Shown: piece after piece, positions 21,969-33,422 of the stretch
How positions within the stretch are numbered: the first letter of the stretch is position 1
How the letters are laid out: every line of letters starts with the position of its first letter
NCBI RefSeq assembly: GCF_002104995.1
Contig: NW_024468256.1
Coordinates: forward strand, 846,675-910,674
Reading direction: 5' to 3'
DNA from: Linderina pennispora
Lineage: Eukaryota > Kickxellomycota > Kickxellomycetes > Kickxellales > Kickxellaceae
Length of the DNA stretch: 64,000 bases
Program-made: the position numbers and the translations under genes
Notes under the pieces: generated by a model
What the model saw: the letters and a program-made list of their open reading frames with translations, nothing else
What the model was told of the DNA's origin: nothing
Database searches by the model: none

Positions 21969-23188
21969 TGCTGCGAAGAGGCTTCTAGTATTAGGCAGGA
22001 GAGTGTATTGGTACGGGTTGCTAAAATGCTGGCAGTGGGTTGGACAATTGTATTTGAAGTGCTGATTTTGCTAGTGCTGCTAAAGTCACTAAATTGAGAG
22101 GTGCGTGTCTGGATTTATATCGCGCACGAGTAGTGCCCGTCAGTGGGCTACAAGATGAAGATAGAAAACAAGCCAGCATCTGGCGTTTCATGCACATACA
22201 CGCACGAGCCCATATGCCACCTGGGTGCAACACGCATACCATGCGAATAGCCCTGATGCGATCCAGCACGGATGTAGTAGTCGCAGCAGCAGGAAGAGTG
22301 AGTTGGTTTTCTTCATACGGATGGTGCTGTCTTACCAGGAGCGTGGTGTGGCTTTCTCTGCTGAAATGCAAGGCAACAATCTTGCAACAGCGCCACATGC
22401 ACATGTTGCGCGTGTTTCACACAGAGGGGGTAGGGTGTGGCTTTTTTATCGCGCGTCTTGCACCCATATGACCTTCTGTGTCAGCGGCAATTGCTGGAAC
22501 TGCGTGGGACTGCGATTCTGGCCAAGGGACCTTCGAGAATACGATGAGGTCTAGCTATACCGTTTTCGGTAGGCTACAGACACTGCTAATAAGTGACTCT
22601 GTCACCAATGCCGAAAAATAGTTTGCGTAGCTGGTTTCCCGGATGTGCGCCTGGAGCATGCATCGACCCACTTCGCTCTCCAGCACAGCAGGGGAAGGTG
22701 AGACTAGGAAACAAAAGGGGGTAGGCCTTGCATGCGGGTTGAGCGGAGGCGTCGTGCTCCCCTCCCTCCAGGAATTATTTTGAAGTAGGTGTGGAGAGAC
22801 ATGGGTCTTTTTTGCGGACGTGTTTGAATAATGCTAGGAATGTTTACTGTCGTCTGTTTTGAAAACCGTTTTGTATCCTTTTATGCGTACGGTTTATTTT
22901 CTATTCTGGCCAGCATTTTCCTCCCCACATTGTCGCTCCGTTCTCCATGCCCAGACGCCATGCTAGCACACCCTCTGCGGCGTTCACCTTTCTTTCTTCC
23001 CCTCGACAATTTCGTTCACATATCCGTCTTCATATTACCCTGCCTGTTTCCTTTTTCAATATTCCGCGCCATTAATACTATTATTAGCGGCTGCTAGCAT
23101 CATCTACATTCCTGCCTCTTCTTTGGACCACAGCTGCGAAAAGCAATACACCCTAACATCTAATCAACCGCCGTCCCTGTTCTGAGAA
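21969..23188. other. Intergenic: cysteine-rich protein / septin
   Basis: About 1.2 kb with only short unsupported frames. The last 300 bp before the septin ATG are strongly pyrimidine rich on the plus strand, typical of a fungal promoter and leader. Confidence 0.5.
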
Positions 23189-24329
23189 ATGAGAGACACT
23201 GGATCTTTTGATGAGCCGAATGTCGCACCCAGCGTCTACAGCCACGTATCGCGTCCGGGCAGCCATAGATACAAGAATGCCAAAAAGGGTCTGCCGTTCA
23301 ACCTGATGCTGGTGGGCGAGTCCTGGCCTCGGCCGCACGACATTCCTGAACACATTGTGCGAGCGCACAGTGGTTCCCGCCGACGACAAGGAGAATCCCG
23401 AGCAGGCACACATCGCCGAGCCGATGCAGTTCAAGCATCACAGTGTCGACATGGAGGAGGACGGCATGCGAATCATCCTGAACATCATCGACACTCCGGG
23501 GTTTGGTGACGGCCTGGACAACGAAAACTGCTTCACGCAAATCACCGAGTACCTCGAAGCGCAGTTTGACGACGTGTTGGCAGAGGAGAACCGGATCAAG
23601 CGAAACCCCAAGTCAAAGGACTCGCGGGTGCATGCGCTCCTGTACTTCATCACACCCACCGGCCACTCCACTGCGCGAGCTCGACATCGAGCTGATGAAG
23701 CGGCTCGGATACCGCGCCAACATCATCCCGGTTATTGGCCGCAGCGACACAGCTGAACGCCGCGTGAGCTTGTGCTGTTCAAGCAGCGCATCATGGCTGA
23801 CATTGCTGCCTACAACATCCCTGTGTTCAACTTCCCGAACTCTGATGATGACGACGAGGAGACTGTTGAGGAGAACCTCGAGCTGCGTGCCCTGATGCCG
23901 TTTGCTGTCGTCGGCTGCGAGGAGGTCATCAATGAGGATGGCCGCCCCGTGCGCGTCCGCACGTACCCATGGGGCGTCGTCCAGGTTGACAATGACGAGC
24001 ACTCGGACTTTGACCGTCTGCGCTACGTTCTGCTCAACTCGCATATCGGCGACCTGCGTGACAGGACCCACAACGAGATCTATGAGCTGTACCGTACCGA
24101 GAAGCTCTCAACCACTGGTGGCGCCAACAGTGCTCCCTCCGGCGTCGGCGGCTGGACAGCCTGCTTTGGGTGCCCAGCCAAGGGCTATCGCCGTCTAAAT
24201 CTATCAAGGAATCCATGTGGGGGATCTCTCCACTACCTCCATATTCTATCTTCATTCCCCATTCTCCACCTCATATCCTATTTGCCATTTCTCCTTCGTT
24301 ACTACGGAGCCTTGGGCTATTCTGTCTAG
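23189..24329 (+). CDS. Septin GTPase (frame breaks; 3' end uncertain)
   Basis: Septins polymerise into filaments at division sites and the cell cortex. The start is ATG 23,189 (MRDTGSFDEPN). GTPase features are FNLMLVGES leading into the P-loop, DTPGFGDGLDNE (G3), the septin-specific YLEAQFDDVLAEENRIKRN and VHALLYFITPTGHS, IPVIGRSDT (G4 region) and YPWGVVQVDN. Extra single bases break the frame near 23,323 (in the P-loop), near 23,670, and again near 23,755. The sequence stays close to consensus around each, so these look like sequence errors. The C-terminus after RTEKLSTTGG is in doubt, and the true stop lies somewhere in 24,160-24,330. Subgroup (Cdc3, Cdc10, Cdc12) not assigned. Confidence 0.88.
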
Positions 24330-24737
24330 GGGCGATCGACTGGATGCCTAGCTGTCAGCGGTGCGCGGGAGAGCAGCACCAGAGTTCACTCATTTACTTA
24401 ATAAACCCTTCCAACCAGCCAACCAGCCAACCAGTCCAACCGCTTAGCACGATACAGCAGCGCTACACGTCGTGTAGCTGATGCACTCAAAAGCCCGCAA
24501 CCAAATATGCAATCACGTGATTGCTAACCATACGCAGAGTTCAGTTGCTCATGAGGAAACCACCAGCAGCACTGCCCGGCGCCAAATTTTTATTTTATTT
24601 TTCGTGTTGCAACCAAGCTCCGTCCGTAATCTTATTCTCCCTTCTCAATTTGCGCAATATTCAGCCCTCCTTTTCCTTTGTTTTTCCTTTCCCATATCAG
24701 CTCTTTGGCAGGGTATTGCAAGTACAAGTAAAACAGC
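24330..24737. promoter_or_regulatory. Intergenic septin / SPT5
   Basis: A 408-bp gap with a short imperfect repeat of ccaaccag at about 24,411-24,440 and a T-rich leader before the SPT5 ATG. No gene is seen. Confidence 0.5.
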
Positions 24738-27700
24738 ATGTCTGACACGGTAGAGGGTCTGTTTGACGACTCGGACGACGGGCAGTACTCGGACGACAAC
24801 CAGGCGAGGCTGGGCACGCGTCGCAAGAACCAGGACTATTCGGACGAAAGCGACAATGGACACGGCTACCACGATGACGAAGAGGACGACTATGGGTACT
24901 CTGAGGCGAAATCGGTAAGTAAGCAGACAGTATTAGCCCTAACAGCAGGCAGGTTGTTCACTGGCCCGAGACTACTTAAGCTCGATCCTACCTCTCTGTA
25001 GAGCAAACCCAAGAAAAAGCGCCAGAGAACGAACAACTTCCTTGATATCGAGGCCAGTGTGGAAACAGATGAGGATGAAGATGACGACGATGGCGCCGAG
25101 CTCGGCGACTTCATTGAGGATAACGAGGCCGAGTTGGCGTCGGCTGAGAAGGACGCTTTGCGGCATCGCAGCTCGATGCGGCCTGCCGTGTTCCAGGACG
25201 ATGACGTGATGGACGCCGATGCGATGGAGGCGCGCTTGCGCGAGCGGTACAGCGGCTATGCAACTTCGTCGCGGCGTGAAGCCCCACCAGTCGAGTCCGA
25301 CTGGATGCCGCAGCGGTTGCTGCTTCCTGGAATCAACGACCCACATCTGTGGATGGCGCGGTGTATCCCCGGTAAGGAGCGCGATGCGCTGTTTGCAGCA
25401 GCACGACGCATTTTCAACTGGTCCGGGCTCCAAGAAGCTGACCGGTGTCCTGTCGGTGTACTGCCGTGACGGACTCTCGGGCTATATTTACGTGGAGGCA
25501 CGCAGCCATTCCGATGCACAGGCGGCTCTCGAAGGGCATCCCCGGTGTGCAGGCGTGGAAGCTGACGCTGGTGCCCATTGACGACATGGTGGATGTTGTC
25601 AGGGTCAAGTCGCATGCGCCCAAGATCAACCCGTCGTCGTGGGTGCGTGTGCGTCGTGGAAACTACGCAGGCGATCTGGCCCAGGTTGTGTCGGTGCTGG
25701 AGTCATCCGACAGCGTTGAGGTGCGGCTTATCCCACGTCTTGACTATGATGCCGAAGCACGCAGCTCGCGCAGCGGCGTCCGGCCTCCTCAGCGTCTGTT
25801 CAGTGTCGATGAAGCCCGGCGCTAGCGACCCGCGTGGCCTATCGTCCCGGCAAAACGAGATTCTGTGGAGAAATGACCGCTTCATTAACGGCTATCTGCA
25901 CAAGGACATGCGGCTCACCTCGCTGCAGGTAGAAAATGTGCAGCCTACGCTCGAGGAGATTGCCAGATTCGCCGCTGGCGAAGCTGATGACGGTGACGAG
26001 CAGGCTGCCATTGCTGCGCTTGCCAGCCAGGCTGCTGCGGCTAGCACGATGGATGGCGTCGACGAGGCCAATGGACTTTCAGGCGCGGGACCTTTTGCCT
26101 GGAGAGCAGGTCGAGGTTGTGGAGGGCGATTTGGCCGGGGTTGTTGGTGTGGTTCGTGGCATTGAAGGCGACGACACTGTCAAGATCGTTCCTGAGCTCG
26201 GCGGGCTGATGCGCAACGGTCGGGCCAGCGTCATGAGCTTCCCGGCGCGCCAGCTGCGCAAGCGCTTCCGTGCCGGTGACCACTGTCAAGGTTCTGAATG
26301 GCCGCCATCGCAACGAGACGGGAATGGTGGTTGGGGTATCAGATGCTGTGGTCACTATGTATGCCGATGTAACCAAAGCAGGAGATCCGTGTGCTGGCCA
26401 AGGATTTGCGTATCTCAAGCGATATTGGCAGCAGTACGGGCGGCAACAAGCAAGGCGCAATGGTGGGACTCGACGTGCATGACCTTGTGTTCCTTGAGGG
26501 CAACACTGTCGGAGTAGTTCTCAAGGTCGACCGCGACACGTTGACCATTCTTGACGAGCGCAACGACACGCGTACTGTTGGCCAGCAGTCGGTCCGGCCG
26601 GCCCGCAGCGGGTTCGAGCGCACGGGTGTTGATTTTAACGGGAATCCGATGAGGCGCGGCGATGTGGTGCGTGAGACCTAACGGCGCCCGTAGGCAGGGC
26701 ACAGTGCTTCAGATCACCCGGTTTGTGACATTTGTGCTGGCTCGCGACCAGGCCAGCTCTGGTGGCGTATTCACTGTGCGCACACGCCAGCTTGAGGCTG
26801 TCAACGCACGGAAGAACACAGCTGGATCCGTATGCAACTCGTAACAACCGCTCCAGCAACGATCGTGGCCGTGGCCGGGGTGGATCCCGTGGTGGGCGCG
26901 TCGGCAATCTTCGTGGCGGTCGCGACCCGCTCATTGGGAAGAACGTTACAGCCAACCGTGGGCCCTACAAGGGCTACATGGGTATTGTCAAGGATGCCAC
27001 TGACATGATGTGCCGCGTTGAGCTGCACACTAACGCACGCATCGTCAATATCGAGAAGGAGAAGCTGGTTGTCAAACTGCCATCTGGAGAGGCTATCCCA
27101 GCGCTCGAGTTCAATAATGCGCCGATGGGCGGCGGCGGCAGCGGCGGCGGATACAGAGGTACCAGTGGTAGCGGCTCTAACGGCGGCGGATACAGATCTG
27201 GCGGAGCCTCCTCTGGCAATGATGCTGGCGGCTGGGGCGCTCCCCCGCGTAGCACCTACAGCGATACGCGCCAGACACCTGTGGCCACACCCGGCAGCAG
27301 CACCTACGGCTCATGGGACACTGGTGCCACTAACAGCTCGGCGGCTGGGGGGAGCGGGGGCTGGGGTGCTGCCAGTACGCCTAGCGGAAATTCTGGGTGG
27401 AACGTCGGCAGTACGCCGAGCGGGAATGGTGGTTGGGATGCTGCTGCCAGCACGCCCAGTGGCAATTCTGGCTGGGACGCTGCGCCGACGCCTGCTGCCA
27501 GCAAGTGGAATACTGATGCAACGCCAAGTGGTAGCTGGGGCACACCTGCGCCCGCCACACCGGGTGGAATCCCTCAGACCCCAGGCGGGCCCTTCCCACA
27601 GACCCCTGGCGCCGGGACTCCTGCGTCACGCTCGTACTACGATGCCCCAACCCCTGCTGCTTCTGGCAGCGTGAATGCCAACCAGGACGGCGGGTTCTTT

Positions 27701-28027
27701 AGTTGGGCCACTGCGGGCGCTGTGGTGCAGCTGCTGGGCCAGCGCGGCACAGTTGTTGATGTGTCATCTGAGCGCCACACTGCCACCATCAAGCTTGAGA
27801 CAGGCGTCATGCAGAGCATTGACCAGACCAGCGCTGCGCACTTTAACCCGCGGCCCTCGCGCCCGCAGAAAGGCGATCGCGTCATTGTCATGCGCGGAGC
27901 ACATAAGGGCTCTGTTGGCAAGATGGTCGGCAAGGATGGTAACGACGGGTTCTTCCAGCAAGACGGCGCTGAAAGCTGGATCGTCGAACCGCAGCGTAAC
28001 ATGGTGCCCTACAACCACGACTACTAA
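24738..28027 (+). CDS. SPT5: Transcription elongation factor SPT5 (multiple frame breaks)
   Basis: SPT5 binds RNA polymerase II with SPT4 and controls elongation. Exon 1 is 24,738-24,914 (acidic, Asp/Glu-Ser rich) and exon 2 starts 25,002 after an 87-bp intron. Order of domains: acidic N-terminus; NGN domain beginning LLPGINDPHLWMARCIPGKE; several KOW domains (EGDLAGVVGVVRGIEGD, VLNGRHRNETGMVVG, EGNTVGVVLKVDRD, ANRGPYKGYMGIVKDA); a Gly-rich stretch; a Thr-Pro repeat tail at about 27,365-27,620; and a final KOW (MRGAHKGSVGKMVG). The frame changes at about seven places between 25,420 and 26,830. Because SPT5 is essential in fungi and homology continues across each, sequencing indels are the best explanation. 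The stop is only about 75 bp from the arm 2 boundary. Confidence 0.93.
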
Positions 28028-28258
28028 ACAAAAGTTTTTGCTTTACTCTTTCTATCCGTTTTTCATCCTCTACCAGAGTACATTTCTAACTTTTTAAACT
28101 CAGTGATGGTAAACTCCATACATAAACCAAGGCACGTATTCCTAATAAATGCAGGTCGATGGCAATGTACTTCATCGTTGCCACATATATCGACACAAAG
28201 CTGACTAGGTGTAATCTGCACATGGCATGTATCTTCCAAAGACATCTACCACTATGTT

Positions 28259-29124
28259 TCAAGCAGTTTCGGCAAGAGAAATGTTGACCCAGCAGTTGTC
28301 GCTTGGATTCTTTGGACCAGTCACGCCAAATGTCTCCGCTGGAACTTCAACCGGGATGCCATCCATGTTGACTCTATGCGGGCCATATGGAGCGTCATTG
28401 GGCAGCGAAAAGTCGTATTTACGTACGATATTGGCAAGGACGGTGTAGATTTCAAGCATTGCCAAATGCCGTCCAGGACAAAGGCGAGCACCAGAGCTGA
28501 ACGTCAAGATATCTCTCAGCCTGTTGGCAGAATCAGGACCGAGAAACCGCTCGGGATCGAACATGCCAGGGTTGGCCCAAAGCTGTGGGTTGCGGTGGCA
28601 TGCAGCAACCGACACACAGACATTTGAACCGCCTGGAATGAAGCAGTCCTGGAAGGTGACACCTCTGCTGGAACACATCGCTGGAGCACGCTTGCGAAGG
28701 AGGGGTTAAGACGCATGCTCTCATGGATGACTGCCGAGAGATACGGCAGCTTTGAGTTGGCATCGGCAAAAGATATCAGCTGTGACGAGTCAGGGAACGT
28801 CGAGCGCACTTCCTCGGTCACTCTCTTGTAGCATTCTGGGCAGTGCATCAGATTCATGATTGCAAATGACAGCATATTGCCTGTGGTATCGGATCCAGAA
28901 AGGAGCATCAGCTTGATCTCTGCCTCAAGCTGAGCTGGTGTAAGCTTTTGGCCGGTCTCGGGGTCTCGCGCATCGATAAATCTTTGCAGAATATCGTCAC
29001 GCGGTGGTCTCCCAGTTTCCTGGATATGCCTCTTGCGTGTCTCGATCGTGTCGCGCACCAGCTGCATGCACCTAAGGGTTGAGGCTTTTTGCCGTCTGAG
29101 GATCCATGGGATGTCAGCAACAAG
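28259..29124 (-). pseudogene. Cytochrome P450-B, copy 2: N-terminal third deleted
   Basis: This is the arm 2 counterpart of the gene at 15,089. It lacks the start codon, membrane anchor and about 230 N-terminal residues. Sequence matching arm 1 jumps from the 5' flank (15,043) directly to 15,784, removing 741 bp at a shared ccactt (around 29,120). It retains the segment missing from copy 1, including LLSGSDTTGN, plus HESMR and the heme site FSSGARLCPGRHLAML. A one-base frame break after CVPAE (around 28,665) is shared with copy 1, so it may predate duplication or be a repeated homopolymer error. No in-frame ATG gives a proper P450. The stop is at 28,259-28,261. Confidence 0.9.
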
Positions 29125-29752
29125 TGGATACGGGCAGTATATCTGAAGAGAGTGGTGTCCTGGATGCAGTGGCCCGGTATCCACTACAACGCTCGCTATC
29201 ATGGTATGCCAACGACAATTCTAGCACAGTATTGTGCATCCTCACATAATACTAGAAAAGGGGTACGCTGCATGGCGCTAGTGGTGAGTGCAGAGTCCCC
29301 ATTCTTTGTCCAAATCAACAATTGACGTAAATTGGATAAAGTAGAACATGTCCGCACTGTCTACACATTTGCCTACCATAGTGTGTCTCCCGCCCTCTAC
29401 TACTGCTGGCAGCAACGCCACCATGGCCTCACTCTCACGCCTCCACCACCAAGCGTGCACAGTATAGACGTGGGCTGGGCTGCAGTACACTAATCTGAAT
29501 GGCTAAATAATATGCAACATGCGTTCCATCATTCCACAGACCTTTGATGTGCATATTAGATAGCTGCTGTGCACAAGCAAGCCCATCCATCCATCTGTCC
29601 AGCTATATCTGTGAAGATGTAAGCATCCTGCAAATACTAGTTCTTTCACCTGCTGTCCACTATATGCACACTATGAACTGCATATAAACTCCCAAGCCTC
29701 ATGGCCCCAGGCATGTTGAATCTGGAAAGTTTAGTGATAAAAAGTAGCTATA
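29125..29752. other. Intergenic P450-B remnant / P450-A, arm 2
   Basis: This 630-bp stretch corresponds to arm 1 14,416-15,042. No gene is seen; small indels distinguish it from arm 1. Confidence 0.6.
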
Positions 29753-31308
29753 TCAGGCCAGAGAGATGCTGACCCAGCAATTATTCTTGGGGTTTACTGG
29801 TCCGGTAACAAGATAAGACAACCCAGGCACCTCAACTGGTATGCCGCTGGGGCTCAGTCTGTGAGGACCGTACGGTGCATCATCGGGCAGCTTGAAATCA
29901 TACCGGCGTAGAATATTGGCAAGCGCTGTGAAGATATCGAGCATTGCCAGGTTTCGTCCAATGCAGACGCGAACACCAGTGCTGAACGTAAGAACGTCAT
30001 TGATCCTCTTGGTTGAATCTGGGCCAAGGAAGCGCTCGGGGTCAAACACACCAGGGTTCTTCCACAGACGAGGGTTGTGGTGGCAGGCGCCAAAAGACAG
30101 ACAAATCTGTGAGCCAGTCGGGATGAAGAAGCCTTGGATGGCCACCCCTCTGCTGGCACATTCCGTGTGAGCATTGTAGCAGATGGTGAGGTAATCCGCA
30201 TACTTTCGTAGATGACAGCCGAGAGATATGGTAGCCTTGTTTTGGCATTGGCATACGGGATCGTTTGAGAAGTGTCGGGGAATGTCGAGCGGATTTCGTT
30301 TGTAACGCGCTTGTAGCATTCTGGGTTGTGCAGCAAGTTCATCACTATCCATGTCAGGGTGCTGCCAGTGGTATCGGAACCAGCCACGAGCATCAGAATC
30401 AATTCGGACTCGAGTTGGGGTGGCGTGAGCCCTTGGCCTGTCTCGGGGTCTTTAGCATTGATGCACTTTTGCAGCACATCTATGCGCGGTGGCAGCCCAG
30501 TTTCGCTGACCACTTTCTTGCGGGTAATGATAGAGTCATACGTTATCTGTTCAATTTTCCTGCGTGACTCCTTGAGCTTCTTAAAAGCCCATGGTTTCCT
30601 TGCGAGCCATGGCGCAAGGTTTCGTATAGCAGCAACCATCGCGGTATCGTGCAGCCAGTCGATGATATCCGCGTTCCCGGTTTTCAGAATATTGAAGCTA
30701 GAGCCAAAAGCGACTGCGCCAATAACGTCTACCGCCATGCGGTGAAAGGCGTAGTAGTAGTTAACCCTGGCAACTTGTCCTTGCTTGGCAATCTCACTGT
30801 CCCATGCGGTGATAAGCGCGCTGGCGCCAGCGTCCACCACCAAGTTTTCAACAGCGCGCATCGTGTGTGTCGCAAACGCATCCCCCAACATACGCCGACG
30901 AGCCTTGTTCACTTCTGGAAGTGTTGTAGCGAACATGCTGGGTTCACATCCGTTGCCGCCGATCTCCTTATACATGCGTCCCTTCCGAAACGCATGAGTG
31001 GCAAGAACCATACGTGTATCCGAGGTGCTTGAAAGAGATATATGGTCGTAGCCAATGCGCACAACCTCGCCGTACTCGGCGTGCAGTTTGACTGAGTAGG
31101 TGTGAAATTGTCCACGGATCAGCTGGTAGTTGAGCGGTAGATTGGATATCTTGTTGAGAAACGGTCCTGGGATGGATGCCAGAGGTGAGAAATACGCGTG
31201 GTAGATGAGGCGAGCAACGTATACTGCCACGACCATAGATAGGGTTGGCCAAACCATGCTTGACACTGTCGGAGCCTGTAGAGGCCTAAACATAAGGTCC
31301 AGCACCAT
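29753..31308 (-). CDS. Cytochrome P450-A, copy 2 (one frame break)
   Basis: This is the mirror copy of the P450 at 12,857. It reads without interruption from ATG 31,308 (MVLDLMFRPLQAP) through the anchor, SIPGPFLN hinge, LVAGSDTTGST I-helix and YESMR, then loses one base near 30,145 after NVPAEG. The remaining part in the next frame holds FDPERFLGPD and the heme motif FSTGVRVCIGRN, and ends NCWVSISLA at 29,753. Copy 1's extra base near 13,535 is absent here. One missing G in a short run would explain the single break, so I expect a full-length P450 of about 518 residues. Substrate unknown; likely ER-bound with the active site facing the cytosol. Confidence 0.87.
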
Positions 31309-32293
31309 TGCTTGGGATTTGTTAGGAGTGAATATTTCTGCCGAAATGAGAGCGACCGCTAGAACAGGTTGGATGGCCTGAGGTGGGCATGATGCGCGCT
31401 TTTACATGATACAGTCGCCGCCACTATTCCGCATTGGTCGTGTTTTGGACACTCATTGAATAATGCAAGTGCGGTGTTTGTCTGTAAGGCGCACTTAGCG
31501 TGGCGTTAGCTGTATCACTCAATCGGTCACGCCAAATGCTGTATGTGGGTATTTGACCCGCTGCAATGTCGCTTCCACCGACCTCGGCTCCTACAAAGAA
31601 TCGTCCAGACACTATCCACATGCGTCCTTTTGTCAGCTGTCCTAGCCGAATGCTACAGGCTGTCCGGGTGGTTCAAGTCCATTTGATGGTAGGAAACCTC
31701 CGCAGGTTTGGGCACCATTTGCTGGATCAATTGAGTCACTACTGGCATTTGGTGTACTAGTTTTGCTATTGAGCACTGGCAAATTTGCAAGTGTGGCGGA
31801 TCAAATATAGCATACTGTGGTGGTCTAGTAGTGCTCCGCGGCCGATAATGACCACCATGATGACGCCATGGCAATTTTCAAGTCAATCGACAACGAGAGC
31901 GGCATCTCACGCTGAGCCAATGGAGATATCTAGCAGAGGCCTGTGGCCACTACAATCGCAGCTTGTTGCCCTGGTTTCGCTGACACGCTCAGATACCGCA
32001 CAGCAGCGAAATCTTCAGAAATGTCAGTGTGCAGCGTCTGTAGTTTTCCTTTTTCCTTTTCTTCAGGTTTGAAAGCTTGTGTCTATAGATATGGTTTATA
32101 TTCAGCTAAAAGCATGAATCATAAACACAGTAGTAGTGTTTGCGATTTGCCCAAGTCAACGCGGACTGTGAACAGCGATATACATTCAGACCAATATAAC
32201 CTCAGTATCCCCCGGCACTACGAGATACAGTGTAATAGCCAGGCTGGGTGAATGTCGAAAGGTTGAAATCATCTAATACATTTTGTCTACGGC
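31309..32293. other. Intergenic P450-A / QNG1, arm 2
   Basis: About 985 bp matching 11,877-12,856 in reverse complement. No gene is supported. Confidence 0.6.
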
Positions 32294-33331
32294 CTAGTAA
32301 AACACACTGCGGGTGAGGTGGATCGGGATGCCCTTCATCTCATCGGCAAACTCCTTTGCGTAGTCCCAGATATAGAAATCCAGCAAAATCGCATTGACGT
32401 GCATGCCTAGCGCTGTAATCTGCCTCCGGATGAGCTCGACGGCCCAGATGCTGTTCCCCCTGATCTCGACCTCCCATGGATGGCCGCTCTCCAACAGCTC
32501 TCCGTTCTGCTTGCACTCCAGGTAGTTGAATAGCCGCTCCGAATAGTTCAGAGCCCCAAAGTGGCACAGTGCCTGGGGGACACGGTAGTCAGCAAACATT
32601 GTGATATTATCGATGTCCGCGAACTGGCACTGGCCCTTGCCCTCGAAGCATGCCCATAAGTCGGCAGCCAGAATCTGCGCGCGCTTGTAAATGCACACCA
32701 TCCTATCCATGTACATGTGCTCGTCGCGGAAGCATGTAAAGTCGCGCACAACCATCTCCACCAGGCGCTGTGCCGAGCCCTGTGCCTGCCGCAGAACATT
32801 AGAGAATTTGCCCTGGTACTTTTCCAGCAGCACCCGACCAATCTCGTTCAGCACGCTTACACGCTCATCCAGCATTGGAATCGGCTCCTGAGTTTCAGTA
32901 TCATCTGTCCTGAAGATGTACGACACTTGCTCTCTTGTAATGCCTGCACAGTACGCTGCATCGGTGATAGGGATGCCCTCGCGCATGGCCCGGTTCACTG
33001 CTGCGCATAATGTCCAGTACCCGCGGTACGCCTGGCCGTCAAGTGACACTGTGTACTGGTTTGCCTGCGGCTTGTCGGTCCAGAACGAAAAGTTCAGGCT
33101 ATCCACGACAAAGATCCACTCTATGGCTGCAGAGTCAGCAACGCTGGGCGTCAGAGTGTTCTTCTTCCACTCGGCCGTCGAGTACCCGATCTGCTGCATC
33201 CTTTGCATGATCTTCTGCGCGGCAGCCTTGACGCCGTTGAGCGGCACGGAGACGTCCTGGCTGGTCCTGTTGATGAACTCGGCCGAGTCCAGCACACGGT
33301 CGGCGGCGAGGCGAATTTCAGCAACAGGCAT
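32294..33331 (-). CDS. QNG1: Queuosine salvage protein QNG1 (DUF2419), copy 2
   Basis: This mirror copy of 10,839-11,876 has the same 345-codon length and an intact frame. About five substitutions are visible, for example NEVGRV to NEIGRV, DRIVCI to DRMVCI, ILVADL to ILAADL, QALYHF to QALCHF and ALSYSE to ALNYSE. None introduces a stop or a frame break. The Tyr to Cys change lies in the conserved RVPQAL..FG segment and might matter if that residue lines the active site. The same short gap (91 bp) to the AlkB-like gene is retained. Both copies look functional by sequence, which would double QNG1 dosage if the duplication is real. Confidence 0.93.
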   Translation of the reverse strand: MPVAEIRLAADRVLDSAEFINRTSQDVSVPLNGVKAAAQKIMQRMQQIGYSTAEWKKNTLTPSVADSAAIEWIFVVDSLNFSFWTDKPQANQYTVSLDGQAYRGYWTLCAAVNRAMREGIPITDAAYCAGITREQVSYIFRTDDTETQEPIPMLDERVSVLNEIGRVLLEKYQGKFSNVLRQAQGSAQRLVEMVVRDFTCFRDEHMYMDRMVCIYKRAQILAADLWACFEGKGQCQFADIDNITMFADYRVPQALCHFGALNYSERLFNYLECKQNGELLESGHPWEVEIRGNSIWAVELIRRQITALGMHVNAILLDFYIWDYAKEFADEMKGIPIHLTRSVFY

Positions 33332-33422
33332 TTTGGGTAAATGGGGCAAATAAAGAGAGTTTGTGTAAAACGGAAGCAGAGGAAAAGGAACCGAAAAATT
33401 AACGAAAAACAAAGAAAATTTT

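Noticed and set aside
24738-28027. SPT5 as a pseudogene because of its frame breaks
   Set aside because: It is essential in studied fungi and apparently single copy here, and homology runs on without loss across every break.
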